DNA of 44,131 bases from Candidatus Peregrinibacteria bacterium CG_4_9_14_0_2_um_filter_41_14 (GTDB taxonomy: Bacteria; Patescibacteriota; Gracilibacteria; UBA1369; UM-FILTER-41-14). Of the stretch, positions 17,801-25,216 are shown piece after piece. Within the stretch, counting starts at the first letter, position 1, and every line of letters starts with the position of its first letter. A program made the translations under genes and the position numbers. The notes beneath the pieces were generated by a model. The model had not been told where the DNA came from, did not search any database, and was given only the letters and a program-made list of their open reading frames with translations. The stretch lies in contig PFRW01000051.1 of NCBI GenBank assembly GCA_002788755.1, positions 1 to 44,131 on the forward strand, in the 5' to 3' direction.

Positions 17801-20130
17801 TACTCATACTTTTTACGTGTAACTTTACCAACGTAATCATAATATTCCCCAGCCAACACCCGGTCATACCGTGAACCTTCCACATTCACTACCACACTTA
17901 CATTGGCTGCTGACCCAACAATAATATCCTCCAAATCAGGGATAGAAAGTGCATTGCGATCTACCTTATTTAAATCAATTTTCGCTATATTCAAAGCAAA
18001 ACCATCTTGATCAAATTCAACATTTTCCACCGCTTCGCGGCCCTGATAAACAACAATATCCAATGAGTCAGCAATATAGCCCAATTCTTCACTAACAGTC
18101 GTTACAGTATGCCGATCACCTCCCACTAAACCGGACATACGATAAGCCTCCTCATCCGGAGACAACTTAACTGTCACCTTGCCCAAGTCATCAGTTGTAT
18201 AAACATTATTATCCAATTTAATCTTTGTTTGCGGAACAGGTGTACCGTCAAAGAAATTGGCTTTAACCTCCAAATTTACATCTTCATCATAATAATACAA
18301 ATACTTATCAGCCTGTAAATCCAAACCATATGCCGGCTTCACATAATCTTCAATCGCAATCCCCTCCGTCATTAACCAATTATCATCTTGATACACCGCT
18401 AATGTGTAATACTGATTAGGATTCAAATTGGCAAAACTAAATTCGCCACTAAAGGAACCGGTACCATCAAGTTCAATTCCCTGCTTTGCCAAAATCTTAC
18501 TGACATCGGCAGGTTTGGTTCTTGCACCAAAATAATCATCTACCAAAATCACTTCCGCTTTTCCCCTCAGCTTACTGAATCGCCCTTGTAAAAAGCCGGA
18601 GAACTTTACCGTATCGGTAGGCTTATAAACAGTACGATCAGTCATAAATAAATTCCAACTATCTTCACCAATCGCTTTGGAATCCAAACTATACTGCGGT
18701 ACATAATATGTAGTCATCGCCTCTGTTTCAACCACTACACCGGAATCATTGGCAATCTTATAATTAAACAAAGCAACACCGTCCTTTCCGGTTTTAATAA
18801 CATCTTTATCCACAGATACTTTTGCCCCCACCACCGGTTTACCGGTAGCAATATCATTAACCCAAACCAACGAGGCCGATTCGGTAATATCGATGTAAGT
18901 AGCCGTATTTGTCACCTGCAAGAAAGCCTGCCCCACTCCACCGGCACTTGCCAATTTTATCAAAAAATAACCAGCCGGCAGCTTGTCCGGAAATCCAATC
19001 TGATAACGCCCATTAACCAATCTTGCTTCGTATTCTTCCAAATCAACAATTTTAGTTAAGTTAGTCGTACCACTCTTATAATTCCTACTTTGATAAGAAG
19101 TCCAACTTGGTGCATTTTTTACATAATTAAGACGTTCGTTCAAAAAGGCGTCTCCACTCGGATATTGATAAACAGTAAGCGCAACATTAGCAATATCCTG
19201 CTCATTATTTGCAGAATCATAAAACTCTATCCCCTGATTATCCAATGGTGAAAACTCATAAAGACTCCGCATTATAGAGAAATAACTCTCCCTATCAGCC
19301 CCCCTACCTGTTTCAAATTCAAAACTATATTCACCAAGCTCCCGACCCTTAATTGTCACGGTATAAATGGACATTGGCGCTAAGCTTTCATCAGGCACAA
19401 ACAACATTGTCTTACCTCGATTTTCAAAACGCCCAGCAACAACCGGACTAATACTAAACATTTTTTTATAATCATCAACAGTCAAACCAGCATGTGAAAA
19501 AGTAATCTCAATCCCCGAATTAATTGGTGCATTTATCCCATACTTACCAGGTACGGTGGAAGTAACACGCAACCCATCATTAATCTGAAACGCCCACTGC
19601 AACTGTTGATCCGCCAAGGCCAACTGATAAATCTCTCCCGGCTGTAGCTCAGTTTTTGGCTTAATAGTGATCTCATTGGTACTTACCTTTTCAAGATCAA
19701 ACTCCGTTAGTGGTGCAAATGTTAAATTAGCTTGAATACTACTCACATCCAGATCGATTGTCTTGCTTGTTAATTTAAATCCTGAATCAACCGCCACAGC
19801 ACCGTTAACTTCCGTCACAGGTGTAATTTTGTACTCATCGTAAGCACTGGCAACATCAATCAAGTTTGGCAAAAGAATCAAGTTTCCGCCCGGCGCCAAA
19901 AACTGTGTCACAACTGCAATAAGCACTACTACCGCCGTAACCGGAGCCAACCATTTAAATGTCAGCCAATTACGCTTAACGCCAACATGCGAGACTTGTT
20001 CAGCCTTTTCAAGTAACCGCGCCCGTAAAGTCTGTTTAAAATACTGCTGCTTATCAACATCTATCTGTTTTTTAAATTTATTAGCCATATTTTTGAGAGT
20101 TTGTTGAAGTTTATTAAACGAATTAGTCAT
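14809..20130 (-). CDS. Membrane-anchored alpha-2-macroglobulin-like protein with embedded Hint domain
   Basis: 1773 residues. Residues 1-59 are cytoplasmic and basic (FKQTLRARLLEKAEQV), and about 60-79 form one membrane helix. Two Big_5-like Ig domains follow at about 105-275, then macroglobulin domains with the MG2 signature LFMTDRTVYKPTDTVKFSG near 490. At 1025-1153 sits a complete Hint domain: GGCFLAGTKVLMADG, a TxxH block (VTGVHVVWV), YNFEVEQYHTYFAEG and terminal VHN. The macroglobulin fold resumes directly with RSDFKDTAYFASVNTD and LPDNITEWRLSVVAI, the standard A2M-domain signature. The helical domain from about 1370 has no Cys-x-Glu-Gln thioester. The ATG overlaps the sigma-factor stop by eight bases (ATGACTAA), so the tail may act as an anti-sigma segment. 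Protease defence without signalling is the alternative. Confidence 0.88.
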   Translation of the reverse strand: MTNSFNKLQQTLKNMANKFKKQIDVDKQQYFKQTLRARLLEKAEQVSHVGVKRNWLTFKWLAPVTAVVVLIAVVTQFLAPGGNLILLPNLIDVASAYDEYKITPVTEVNGAVAVDSGFKLTSKTIDLDVSSIQANLTFAPLTEFDLEKVSTNEITIKPKTELQPGEIYQLALADQQLQWAFQINDGLRVTSTVPGKYGINAPINSGIEITFSHAGLTVDDYKKMFSISPVVAGRFENRGKTMLFVPDESLAPMSIYTVTIKGRELGEYSFEFETGRGADRESYFSIMRSLYEFSPLDNQGIEFYDSANNEQDIANVALTVYQYPSGDAFLNERLNYVKNAPSWTSYQSRNYKSGTTNLTKIVDLEEYEARLVNGRYQIGFPDKLPAGYFLIKLASAGGVGQAFLQVTNTATYIDITESASLVWVNDIATGKPVVGAKVSVDKDVIKTGKDGVALFNYKIANDSGVVVETEAMTTYYVPQYSLDSKAIGEDSWNLFMTDRTVYKPTDTVKFSGFLQGRFSKLRGKAEVILVDDYFGARTKPADVSKILAKQGIELDGTGSFSGEFSFANLNPNQYYTLAVYQDDNWLMTEGIAIEDYVKPAYGLDLQADKYLYYYDEDVNLEVKANFFDGTPVPQTKIKLDNNVYTTDDLGKVTVKLSPDEEAYRMSGLVGGDRHTVTTVSEELGYIADSLDIVVYQGREAVENVEFDQDGFALNIAKIDLNKVDRNALSIPDLEDIIVGSAANVSVVVNVEGSRYDRVLAGEYYDYVGKVTRKKYEYKKRTNSVMKNTFVSDANGEIDFKFDAPLDSDFNYTLSYVVKSGRDYQGSKFLNLGTTSTDSDYYSLEATDGRDWNQFNYKIGETVSLTAVGPKSANTAYLFMNKQVGGLNYKLQSDANYEFKFGKEDVPNVYASMMVFNGRHYSRSTTIDIGLDTSDRELTVNAKATKAEYAPSDEADIEVEVKDANTGKPVAANLTVRLVDEAYYALFSEALTDPLGAIYKHLYLDGSYSYLSHTQIDDVSGEKGGCFLAGTKVLMADGSYKVIEDVQIDDQVKTRASEWDSTLVNGRVTGLHQTNVDEYLVINERINVTGVHVVWVNNQWQLAAKIKVGDRLVTSDGEEVLVNSVELKREFVTVYNFEVEQYHTYFAEGVYVHNDKGGRSDFKDTAYFASVNTDSSGKATLKVKLPDNITEWRLSVVAISGGDVVRVGRAVAPVVVTQDLFALPVISADYNVGDKPQIPVRAFGKILAVTDKVDFEMIAKTLGYNESKTGKAFSNSYFALPLKLGEHVISTVVKAKGKSDKIELPIEVVDSRFKVAAQAVVQVTEGMPFAAQQYDGRVNLTFVNQELGKLYPLLSRSLYNNVDRADYVAGQYVAGELLNEYYKRGLLKVDTPVLVYQEAKNKGGISLFAYSDASLEATTKLAILAPALWNQEEMKIYFNSVLSNKNQLVEKLQALAGLAGLKESVLVDLDYLVANQKLNKFDEQLWVAVAYAKVGAKSKAADWFRQAVVSFNAQEFVVPEDAVAAETMLAYVASELNSDQRDRLWQHAYATSSEFVASQNDSVLLEQLIYTKSRLGKGFTEAIEFKVNSKKVKLVGNQTYEMNLLPKEIASLKVSDIKGDLVAVTDYAQKVAYADVKQADVLKIKRSYWVDGKQTTAFSKGDIVKVVFDVNVGDHEGSYVIGDILPSGLKVLPVVNYAEWSQGRLYLNYQLGQNVRASIFCVIGDNSCNDHDYYYYARVVNPGEFVTEPATLQNLKDKEQIVLSGTDKGVVQIR
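16672..17058 (-). other. Hint (bacterial intein-like) domain inside the macroglobulin protein
   Basis: This marks the 129-residue Hint segment, residues 1025-1153. Block A starts with nucleophile Cys1025 (CFLAGTKV), block B carries TGVH with Thr and His three apart, and the C-terminal blocks are VYNFEVEQYHTYFAEG and VHN with His1152-Asn1153. The residue after Asn is Asp, not Cys/Ser/Thr, so ordinary protein splicing is not expected. N- or C-terminal self-cleavage, as known for A-type bacterial intein-like domains, is more likely. There is no homing endonuclease. Confidence 0.87.
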
Positions 20131-20416
20131 TGTAAATTGGGGTTAGATGCTTAGATAACCGTTTTAAAGCCCGGTTAAGCTTAACTCCCACATTACTTGT
20201 GGAAGTATTAAGAACATTAGCAATATCTTCATAAGAAAGTTCTTCAAAATAACGAAGCGTTAAAACGTCTTGATCTCGGACTTTAAGCGCCGTAAAAGCC
20301 ACCGATACCTGTAAAATATCTTGCGCACGCTCTTCCTGTAGCTCTTCCGTTTTTAGTGAATGATCAGCTGCATCCGCAGACCAATCAAACTGTTGCATTT
20401 TTTCCTTATACGCCAT
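20123..20416 (-). CDS. ECF sigma factor, region 4 half (downstream frame)
   Basis: A 97-codon frame carrying sigma region 4, the helix-turn-helix that reads the -35 element: KVRDQDVLTLRYFEELSYED followed by IANVLNTSTSNVGVKLNRA. Residues after its Met7 continue naturally from the region 2 half if the reading frame moves back one base at the six-A run (20398-20403). The joined protein would have 192 residues, a normal ECF length. Independent initiation at 20416 is possible but the ATG lies inside the upstream frame and the only AGGAG is 12 bases away. The stop overlaps the macroglobulin ATG. Confidence 0.75.
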   Translation of the reverse strand: MAYKEKMQQFDWSADAADHSLKTEELQEERAQDILQVSVAFTALKVRDQDVLTLRYFEELSYEDIANVLNTSTSNVGVKLNRALKRLSKHLTPIYND

Positions 20417-20700
20417 TTCCGACTTTTACTCCTAAAATGCTGCCGTAATTCGTTCAGCGCAATTTTATACAGCCACGCAATAAAAGGCTTGCCGGTCCAT
20501 GTATAACCATCAAGCTTATTTAAGGCTATCAAAAAAGTTTCAGCTGTTAAATCTTCAGCCAAACCCACTTCGCCCAATCGCGTCAGCAAATATCGATAGA
20601 TTGCATCAAAGTACAAATCGTACAAAGCAACAAATTTGGTTTTATCAACCTTGGCCGCTGCTACCAATTCCTCCACATTAATTTCATTTTCCATTGCCAA
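20353..20700 (-). CDS. ECF sigma factor, region 2 half (upstream frame)
   Basis: A 115-codon frame carrying sigma region 2, which binds core polymerase and the -10 element: FVALYDLYFDAIYRYLLTRL, then AEDLTAETFLIALNKLDGY and PFIAWLYKIALNELRQHFRS, all typical of ECF factors. After residue 101 (the two lysines encoded by six A's) the frame runs into unrelated residues and stops, while region 4 continues in the -1 frame. One more A would restore a single gene. The cause may be a homopolymer error, a real mutation or programmed frameshifting; sequence alone cannot tell. It lies 52 bases after glnA, behind a hairpin, and is coupled through region 4 to the macroglobulin gene. Confidence 0.75.
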   Translation of the reverse strand: MAMENEINVEELVAAAKVDKTKFVALYDLYFDAIYRYLLTRLGEVGLAEDLTAETFLIALNKLDGYTWTGKPFIAWLYKIALNELRQHFRSKSRKWRIRKKCNSLIGLRMQLIIH

Positions 20701-20706
20701 TATTAA

Positions 20707-20735
20707 AGGGCTTTACAACTATAATGCAAAGCCCT
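20707..20735 (-). terminator. Hairpin between glnA and the sigma gene, likely terminator
   Basis: A perfect 8-bp stem AGGGCTTT/AAAGCCCT with a 13-base loop is followed on the minus strand by TTTAATATT. It lies 18 bases past the glnA stop and ends seven bases before the sigma ATG at 20700. It may end glnA transcription and, in read-through RNA, shape the sigma translation start. Confidence 0.6.
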
Positions 20736-20752
20736 CCATTTTATTACACTTT

Positions 20753-22090
20753 TTAATAAAACTCCAAATACCGATCTCGCTCCCACTGTGTAACTTGCAT
20801 GCGATAATCATTCCATTCAGCCGTTTTAGCAGCATAATAAACCTTAAACGAATGCTCCCCCACTGCAGCTCTAATTACCGGATTATCACGCAATTCATCA
20901 ATCGCCTCTTTTAAGGTTGATGCCACAAAACCAATACCACGTTTTTCCAATTCCTTCGGACTAAAATCAAAAATATCTTCTTCCACCGGTTCCGGTGCCT
21001 CCATTTGTTTTTCAATCCCATCCAAACCGGCTGCCAACATTACCGCAAAAGCCAAATACGGATTTGCCGTTGGATCCGGACATCTTAGCTCACAACGCAC
21101 AGCCTGATCTTTACCGGGTGTAATTCGTGGAATTCTAATTAAAGCTGATCGATTGCGCGTTGCCCAAGCCACATTTACCGGTGCTTCATAACCAACCACT
21201 AACCGTTTATAAGAATTAACCAACGGATTCATAATCGCATTCATTGCCTTAATATGAAACATTTGCCCGGCAATAAACTGCTTAGCCAACAACGACAATT
21301 TGTGTGTATCTGCTCCATCAAAAAAGACATTTTTCCCTTCACTAAAAAACGACTGATGCACGTGCATCCCCGAGCCATTAATTTTAGCCACCGGCTTTGG
21401 CATAAAAGTAGCATGCAAACCTCGCTTAGAAGCAACCGACTTTAAGACATGCTTAAACGTTAAGGCGTTGTCTGCAGTGGCAACGGCCAAACCATACTTA
21501 AAATTAATTTCGTGCTGCCCCTCAGCAACCTCATGATGCAACGCTTCTACATCCACCCCCATCTCCTGTAACGCATGTGTCATCTCACATCGAACCTCGG
21601 CTGCCAAATCCAAATCTTGATCAAAATACCCACCTTTATCGTGCGGTAAAGTCTGGAGCTCACCATCACCATTACGAGCAAACAAAAAGAACTCCAATTC
21701 CGGCCCTACATAATAATCAAAGCCCAACCTTGCAGCCCGTTCCACCTGCTTTTGCAAAATATAACGTGGGTCACCTTCAAAACGTGATCCATCCGGCATA
21801 TACACATCACAAATAAACCGAGCAGTCACATTATTTGTTTTCTTTGTCCAAGGCAAAATCGCAAATGTAGTCAAATCCGGCTTTAAATACATGTCACTCT
21901 CAAAAATCCGCGTAAACCCTTGAATACTCGATCCATCAAACCAAACATGATCCTCCAGCGCATCCGCCAACTTAGAAACAGGAATCGTCACCGCTTTCAA
22001 CATCCCATGCAAATCCGAAAATTGCAGATCGATAAACTGCACCCCCTGCGCCCTACTCTTTTCTAAAACTTCTTGTTTCGAATATGTCAT
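20753..22090 (-). CDS. glnA: Glutamine synthetase, type I
   Basis: Makes glutamine from glutamate, ammonia and ATP. I start at 22090 (MTYSKQEVLEKSRAQGVQFI), giving 445 residues; the longer frame from 22174 adds a non-conserved leader. Visible signatures are DHVWFDGSSIQGF (about residue 55), the metal-binding GPELEFFLF, HHEVAEGQHEINFKY, KINGSGMHVHQS and the ATP-binding region with NRSALIRIPRI. The 445-residue length fits the GSI-alpha group, which lacks the extra insertion; I saw no adenylylation-type tyrosine site. The TrmB-type regulator gene diverges from it and an aminotransferase lies nearby, consistent with a nitrogen-assimilation cluster. Confidence 0.95.
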   Translation of the reverse strand: MTYSKQEVLEKSRAQGVQFIDLQFSDLHGMLKAVTIPVSKLADALEDHVWFDGSSIQGFTRIFESDMYLKPDLTTFAILPWTKKTNNVTARFICDVYMPDGSRFEGDPRYILQKQVERAARLGFDYYVGPELEFFLFARNGDGELQTLPHDKGGYFDQDLDLAAEVRCEMTHALQEMGVDVEALHHEVAEGQHEINFKYGLAVATADNALTFKHVLKSVASKRGLHATFMPKPVAKINGSGMHVHQSFFSEGKNVFFDGADTHKLSLLAKQFIAGQMFHIKAMNAIMNPLVNSYKRLVVGYEAPVNVAWATRNRSALIRIPRITPGKDQAVRCELRCPDPTANPYLAFAVMLAAGLDGIEKQMEAPEPVEEDIFDFSPKELEKRGIGFVASTLKEAIDELRDNPVIRAAVGEHSFKVYYAAKTAEWNDYRMQVTQWERDRYLEFY

Positions 22091-22217
22091 ACAAGCAAAA
22101 TTAAAAAATGAACACCTATCATATAGACGATTCTCCCCCGCGCTGTAAATATTGACAATTAAGCCGATCTGCAAGCGTCTAAAAAGCCAACAGCACCCAA
22201 AAAGTCGATCCTTCCTA

Positions 22218-22246
22218 TTGCTTCGCTTTTTAACAACTCATACACT
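22218..22246 (+). promoter_or_regulatory. Candidate promoter of the TrmB-type regulator
   Basis: TTGCTT (22218-22223) and TACACT (22241-22246) are 17 bases apart, placing transcription start near 22253, inside the palindrome that follows. Confidence 0.35.
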
Positions 22247-22262
22247 GTAGAAGATTTCTACA
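22246..22262. promoter_or_regulatory. Perfect palindrome, probable operator
   Basis: TGTAGAA-GAT-TTCTACA is a perfect 7-bp inverted repeat with a 3-base centre, 17 bases before the regulator ATG at 22280 and 156 bases upstream of glnA. Its position over the predicted start site fits autorepression by a dimeric winged-helix regulator. The rest of the 189-base intergenic stretch shows nothing else I can name. Confidence 0.55.
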
Positions 22263-22279
22263 ACATAATTAAAATTGAC

Positions 22280-22999
22280 ATGATCAAAGAAATTACCGCC
22301 AATACCAACATGACCGACAAAGAAGCCCGCCTCTACATTGCCTGCCTCCAAAGCGGCCAAAGCACAATCACCCCCATTGCCAAACAAGCCCGCCTAAACC
22401 GCGTTAGTGCCTATTCCATTGCCGAAAAACTCATTGCCAAAGGCTATTTTACCACCAGCCGCAAAGGCAAAATCACCTATTTTGATGCCACCAACCCCCA
22501 AGACATTTACGAATCAATCAACCAACGCACCCAAAAACTCAAACAAATCCTCCCCGACCTACGCCGCCTCCACAAAAACGCCGACCACCCCAACATCCGC
22601 TACTTTGAAGGCATCGACGGCGTTAAAGCCCTTTACCTAGACTCCCTTAACAGCTCCACCGAAATCCTCAACTACGCCAACTCCGAAGACCTCCGCAACT
22701 TCTGGCCCAACTACGACGAAGAGTACGTCCTTAAACGCGCCAACAAAAAAATCTACCTCCGCGGCTTCGCCCCAAACGACACCTACGGCCAACGCGTCCA
22801 CGACACCGACAAAACCTACTACCGCCACATCAAACTCCTCCCCCCCCAAAAAGCCCTCTTTCACAATGAAACCAACATCTACGACGACAAAATCTCCCTA
22901 GTCTCCTTCAAAGACCGCCCCATGGGCATCATCATTCAAAACCAAGAGTTGGCGGATACGCAGAGGTCTATTTTTGAGTTGTTGTGGGAGTTGGTTTAG
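22280..22999 (+). CDS. TrmB-family transcriptional regulator
   Basis: A 239-residue regulator. Residues 1-80 form a winged helix-turn-helix of TrmB type (MTDKEARLYIACLQSGQSTI, PIAKQARLNRVSAYSIAEKL, AKGYFTTSRKGKITYFDA). A short helical linker with QRTQKLKQILPDLRRL follows, then an effector-type domain beginning NIRYFEGIDGVKALYLDSL, as in the PLD-like TrmB C-terminal region. Such proteins in archaea and some bacteria sense sugars or other metabolites. A perfect palindrome overlaps its predicted start site. The gene is very C-rich on the coding strand compared with most neighbours. It is divergent from glnA and tail-to-tail with msrA. Confidence 0.85.
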   Translation: MIKEITANTNMTDKEARLYIACLQSGQSTITPIAKQARLNRVSAYSIAEKLIAKGYFTTSRKGKITYFDATNPQDIYESINQRTQKLKQILPDLRRLHKNADHPNIRYFEGIDGVKALYLDSLNSSTEILNYANSEDLRNFWPNYDEEYVLKRANKKIYLRGFAPNDTYGQRVHDTDKTYYRHIKLLPPQKALFHNETNIYDDKISLVSFKDRPMGIIIQNQELADTQRSIFELLWELV

Positions 23000-23802
23000 C
23001 CTCCCCAATTCTCCTCAATAAACCCCGCGCGCCCCGACCCCGCCTTATACCTTTGGTAATAAGCCGCCTGCTTTTGGGCAAAATTTTGATGGTTGGCTTC
23101 CGCTTTAAAAAAAGTTGTAAACGGTAAAATCTTGGTTGCAATTGGCGCACTAAATTTGCCGCTTTCCGGCACCGCATCTCGCGTTTTTTCCGCAATCTGT
23201 TTTTGCTCTTCATTACGATAAAAAATAGCCGTTGTATAATGATGACCGCGATCCGCAAACTGGCCCCCGGCATCGGTTGGGTCTATTTGACGCCAAAATA
23301 AATTTAAGACCTCCTCATAGTTTGTTTGCTTTGGATCAAAATAAACCTGCACCGCCTCACGATGCTCCGTTAGTCCACGCGCCACTTTGTCATATTGAGC
23401 CGTCTCCTCTGTACCACCGGCATAACCGGAAATTGCTGCATACACACCATCCATCTGATCAAAAGGCGCTTCTATACACCAAAAACAGCCGCCGGCCAAA
23501 GTTACAATCTCGGCATCAGCCGGAATATTTTCATCACTAATATCGGCAGCTACATCAATTTTTAAAACAATCTTAATCTCGGAGTCCCCCTCTGCCCAAA
23601 TCACACCACTTGTATATTCAACATCGTCTTTTGTTAGTTGATACTTAAATTTTGCCAACTCTTTGCTATACTCCGACTCATCACAACCACTGCTAACCGG
23701 CCACACTGCCATTACCCGTGGTGGCAAACCACCTACACTAAGATAACGACGAATATCGTAATTTTCTGCCTGTTTTATAACTGTATAATTCGATTTTTCC
23801 AT
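22996..23802 (-). CDS. msrA: Peptide methionine sulfoxide reductase MsrA with N-terminal extension
   Basis: MsrA reduces methionine-S-sulfoxide in proteins. The catalytic motif GGCFWC is at residues 104-109 (Cys106 nucleophile, Cys109 a possible resolving cysteine), followed by GVYAAISGYAGG, LTEHREAVQVYFDP, FWRQIDPTDAGGQFADRGHH and YRTAIFY-like YTTAIFYRNE, then NHQNFAQKQAAYYQRYKAGS. About 98 residues precede the domain. Their start, YTVIKQAENYDIRRY, resembles the opening of SOUL heme-binding domains, but the similarity fades after the first 20 residues. The stop overlaps the TrmB-family gene end by four bases and the start is divergent from the aminotransferase. Confidence 0.92.
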   Translation of the reverse strand: MEKSNYTVIKQAENYDIRRYLSVGGLPPRVMAVWPVSSGCDESEYSKELAKFKYQLTKDDVEYTSGVIWAEGDSEIKIVLKIDVAADISDENIPADAEIVTLAGGCFWCIEAPFDQMDGVYAAISGYAGGTEETAQYDKVARGLTEHREAVQVYFDPKQTNYEEVLNLFWRQIDPTDAGGQFADRGHHYTTAIFYRNEEQKQIAEKTRDAVPESGKFSAPIATKILPFTTFFKAEANHQNFAQKQAAYYQRYKAGSGRAGFIEENWGG

Positions 23803-23805
23803 ATA

Positions 23806-23833
23806 TTGACGACTAAAATATTACTGATATCCT
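23806..23833 (+). promoter_or_regulatory. Candidate promoter of the aminotransferase gene
   Basis: TTGACG (23806-23811) and TATCCT (23828-23833) with a 16-base spacer lie in the divergent gap with msrA, 27 bases before the ATG at 23860. Confidence 0.4.
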
Positions 23834-23859
23834 ACATTCAGACATCTAAAAAATCAAAC

Positions 23860-25188
23860 ATGCGCACAACCCCAACAGCTCACCCAAATACCGAGTTACT
23901 TGTTTATGGAATCCGTGAAATTGTTGATGTAGCAAACAAAATCAAGGGGCTAGATCCTGCGCTGGAACTAACCTGGGAAAACATTGGCGACCCTGTTGCC
24001 AAAGGCTGGTCCGTCCCTCAATTTTTAAAAGAGATCCTAACCGAAGAAATTCACCGCGCCGACAACCGCAGTTTTGCGTACACGCACTCCCGCGGGAATA
24101 TCGAAACTCGCAAATGGGCCGTTACCTATGCCAAACAATTTTGCCCATCATCTACCTTAGACTACGAAGACATCCTCTTTACCAACGGCCTTGGCTCCGG
24201 CATCGCCATGCTTTACCAAATGGTCGCCCCCGGCAAACGCATTTTGCAACCATCACCCACCTATCCTACCCATGCCTCATTTGAATCATTCTGCTCCGGC
24301 AATGCCCCCATCTTTTACAAACTCGACCCCGAAAAAGGCTGGGCCCCCGACATTGCCGACATCGAAGCCCAACTCCAAAACCACCCCGACATTGTGGGCA
24401 TAACAGTCATCAACCCCAACAACCCCACCGGCACCATCTACAGCCAAGAAACATTAGAAGCAATCACCCGCCTGGCCGAAAAATACAACGTCATGATCAT
24501 CTCCGACGAAATCTACTTCCGCATGGTCTTCCCCGGCCACACACACGTACACATGGCCGAACTTGCCCACGCCCGCGTCCCCCTAATTGTGTTACGCGGA
24601 TTATCCAAAGACATCCCTTGGCCCGGCGGCCGCTGCGGCTGGCTCGAATTCCACAACACCGACCTCGACCCCGCCTTTAAAGACTACTGCGAAGCCGTCA
24701 AAAAACGCGTTCTCTTAGAAGTCTGCGCCTCCACCCTCCCCCAAATGGTCATACCAACCGTTTACAATCATCCCGAATTTAACGCCTGGAACCAACAATA
24801 CAGCACCGAACTCCAAACCGTAGCCGACTCTATTGCCGACACCCTCAACCAAATTCCCGAACTAACCGTCAACAAAACCCTAGGCGCCTTTTACCTCATG
24901 CCCCGCTTTAAACAAGGCTCCCTCAACAACCGCCAAACCCTCCCCATCACCAATCCGCAAGTAAAAGCCTACATCGAACAAGCCGTCGCCACCCCAAACC
25001 TAGCCGACGACAAACGCTTCACCTACTACATCCTCGCCAACACCGGCATTGTCTGCGTCCCCGCCTCCGACTTCTTCAGCCCCTACCCCGGCTTCCGCCT
25101 CACCACCCTAAGCCGCAACCCGGAAGAACGGAAAAAGACTTATGAAAGGTTTGCGGAAGCGACAAAGGCGTATTTGGGGTCGGGGTAG
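23860..25188 (+). CDS. PLP-dependent class I/II aminotransferase
   Basis: 443 residues when started at 23860 (MRTTPTAHPNTELLVYGIRE); an in-frame extension back to 23638 runs antisense to msrA and is not protein-like. The fold-type I signs are AYTHSRGNIETRKWA, LFTNGLGSGIAMLYQMVAPG, VINPNNPTGTIYS, IISDEIYFRMVF (PLP-stacking aspartate region) and the PLP-binding Lys250 in RGLSKDIPWPGGRCGW. It resembles alanine/aspartate-type aminotransferases, transferring amino groups between glutamate and a 2-oxo acid; the exact substrate is not readable. Its coding strand is markedly C-rich. Its place near glnA and a TrmB regulator suggests amino-acid nitrogen metabolism. Confidence 0.9.
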   Translation: MRTTPTAHPNTELLVYGIREIVDVANKIKGLDPALELTWENIGDPVAKGWSVPQFLKEILTEEIHRADNRSFAYTHSRGNIETRKWAVTYAKQFCPSSTLDYEDILFTNGLGSGIAMLYQMVAPGKRILQPSPTYPTHASFESFCSGNAPIFYKLDPEKGWAPDIADIEAQLQNHPDIVGITVINPNNPTGTIYSQETLEAITRLAEKYNVMIISDEIYFRMVFPGHTHVHMAELAHARVPLIVLRGLSKDIPWPGGRCGWLEFHNTDLDPAFKDYCEAVKKRVLLEVCASTLPQMVIPTVYNHPEFNAWNQQYSTELQTVADSIADTLNQIPELTVNKTLGAFYLMPRFKQGSLNNRQTLPITNPQVKAYIEQAVATPNLADDKRFTYYILANTGIVCVPASDFFSPYPGFRLTTLSRNPEERKKTYERFAEATKAYLGSG

Positions 25189-25216
25189 GGGGGACTCAAA
25201 TACGCCAATATAATCA

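Noticed and set aside
23638..23859. Extended N-terminus of the aminotransferase
   Set aside because: It is antisense to msrA and includes the candidate promoter; the family start fits 23860.
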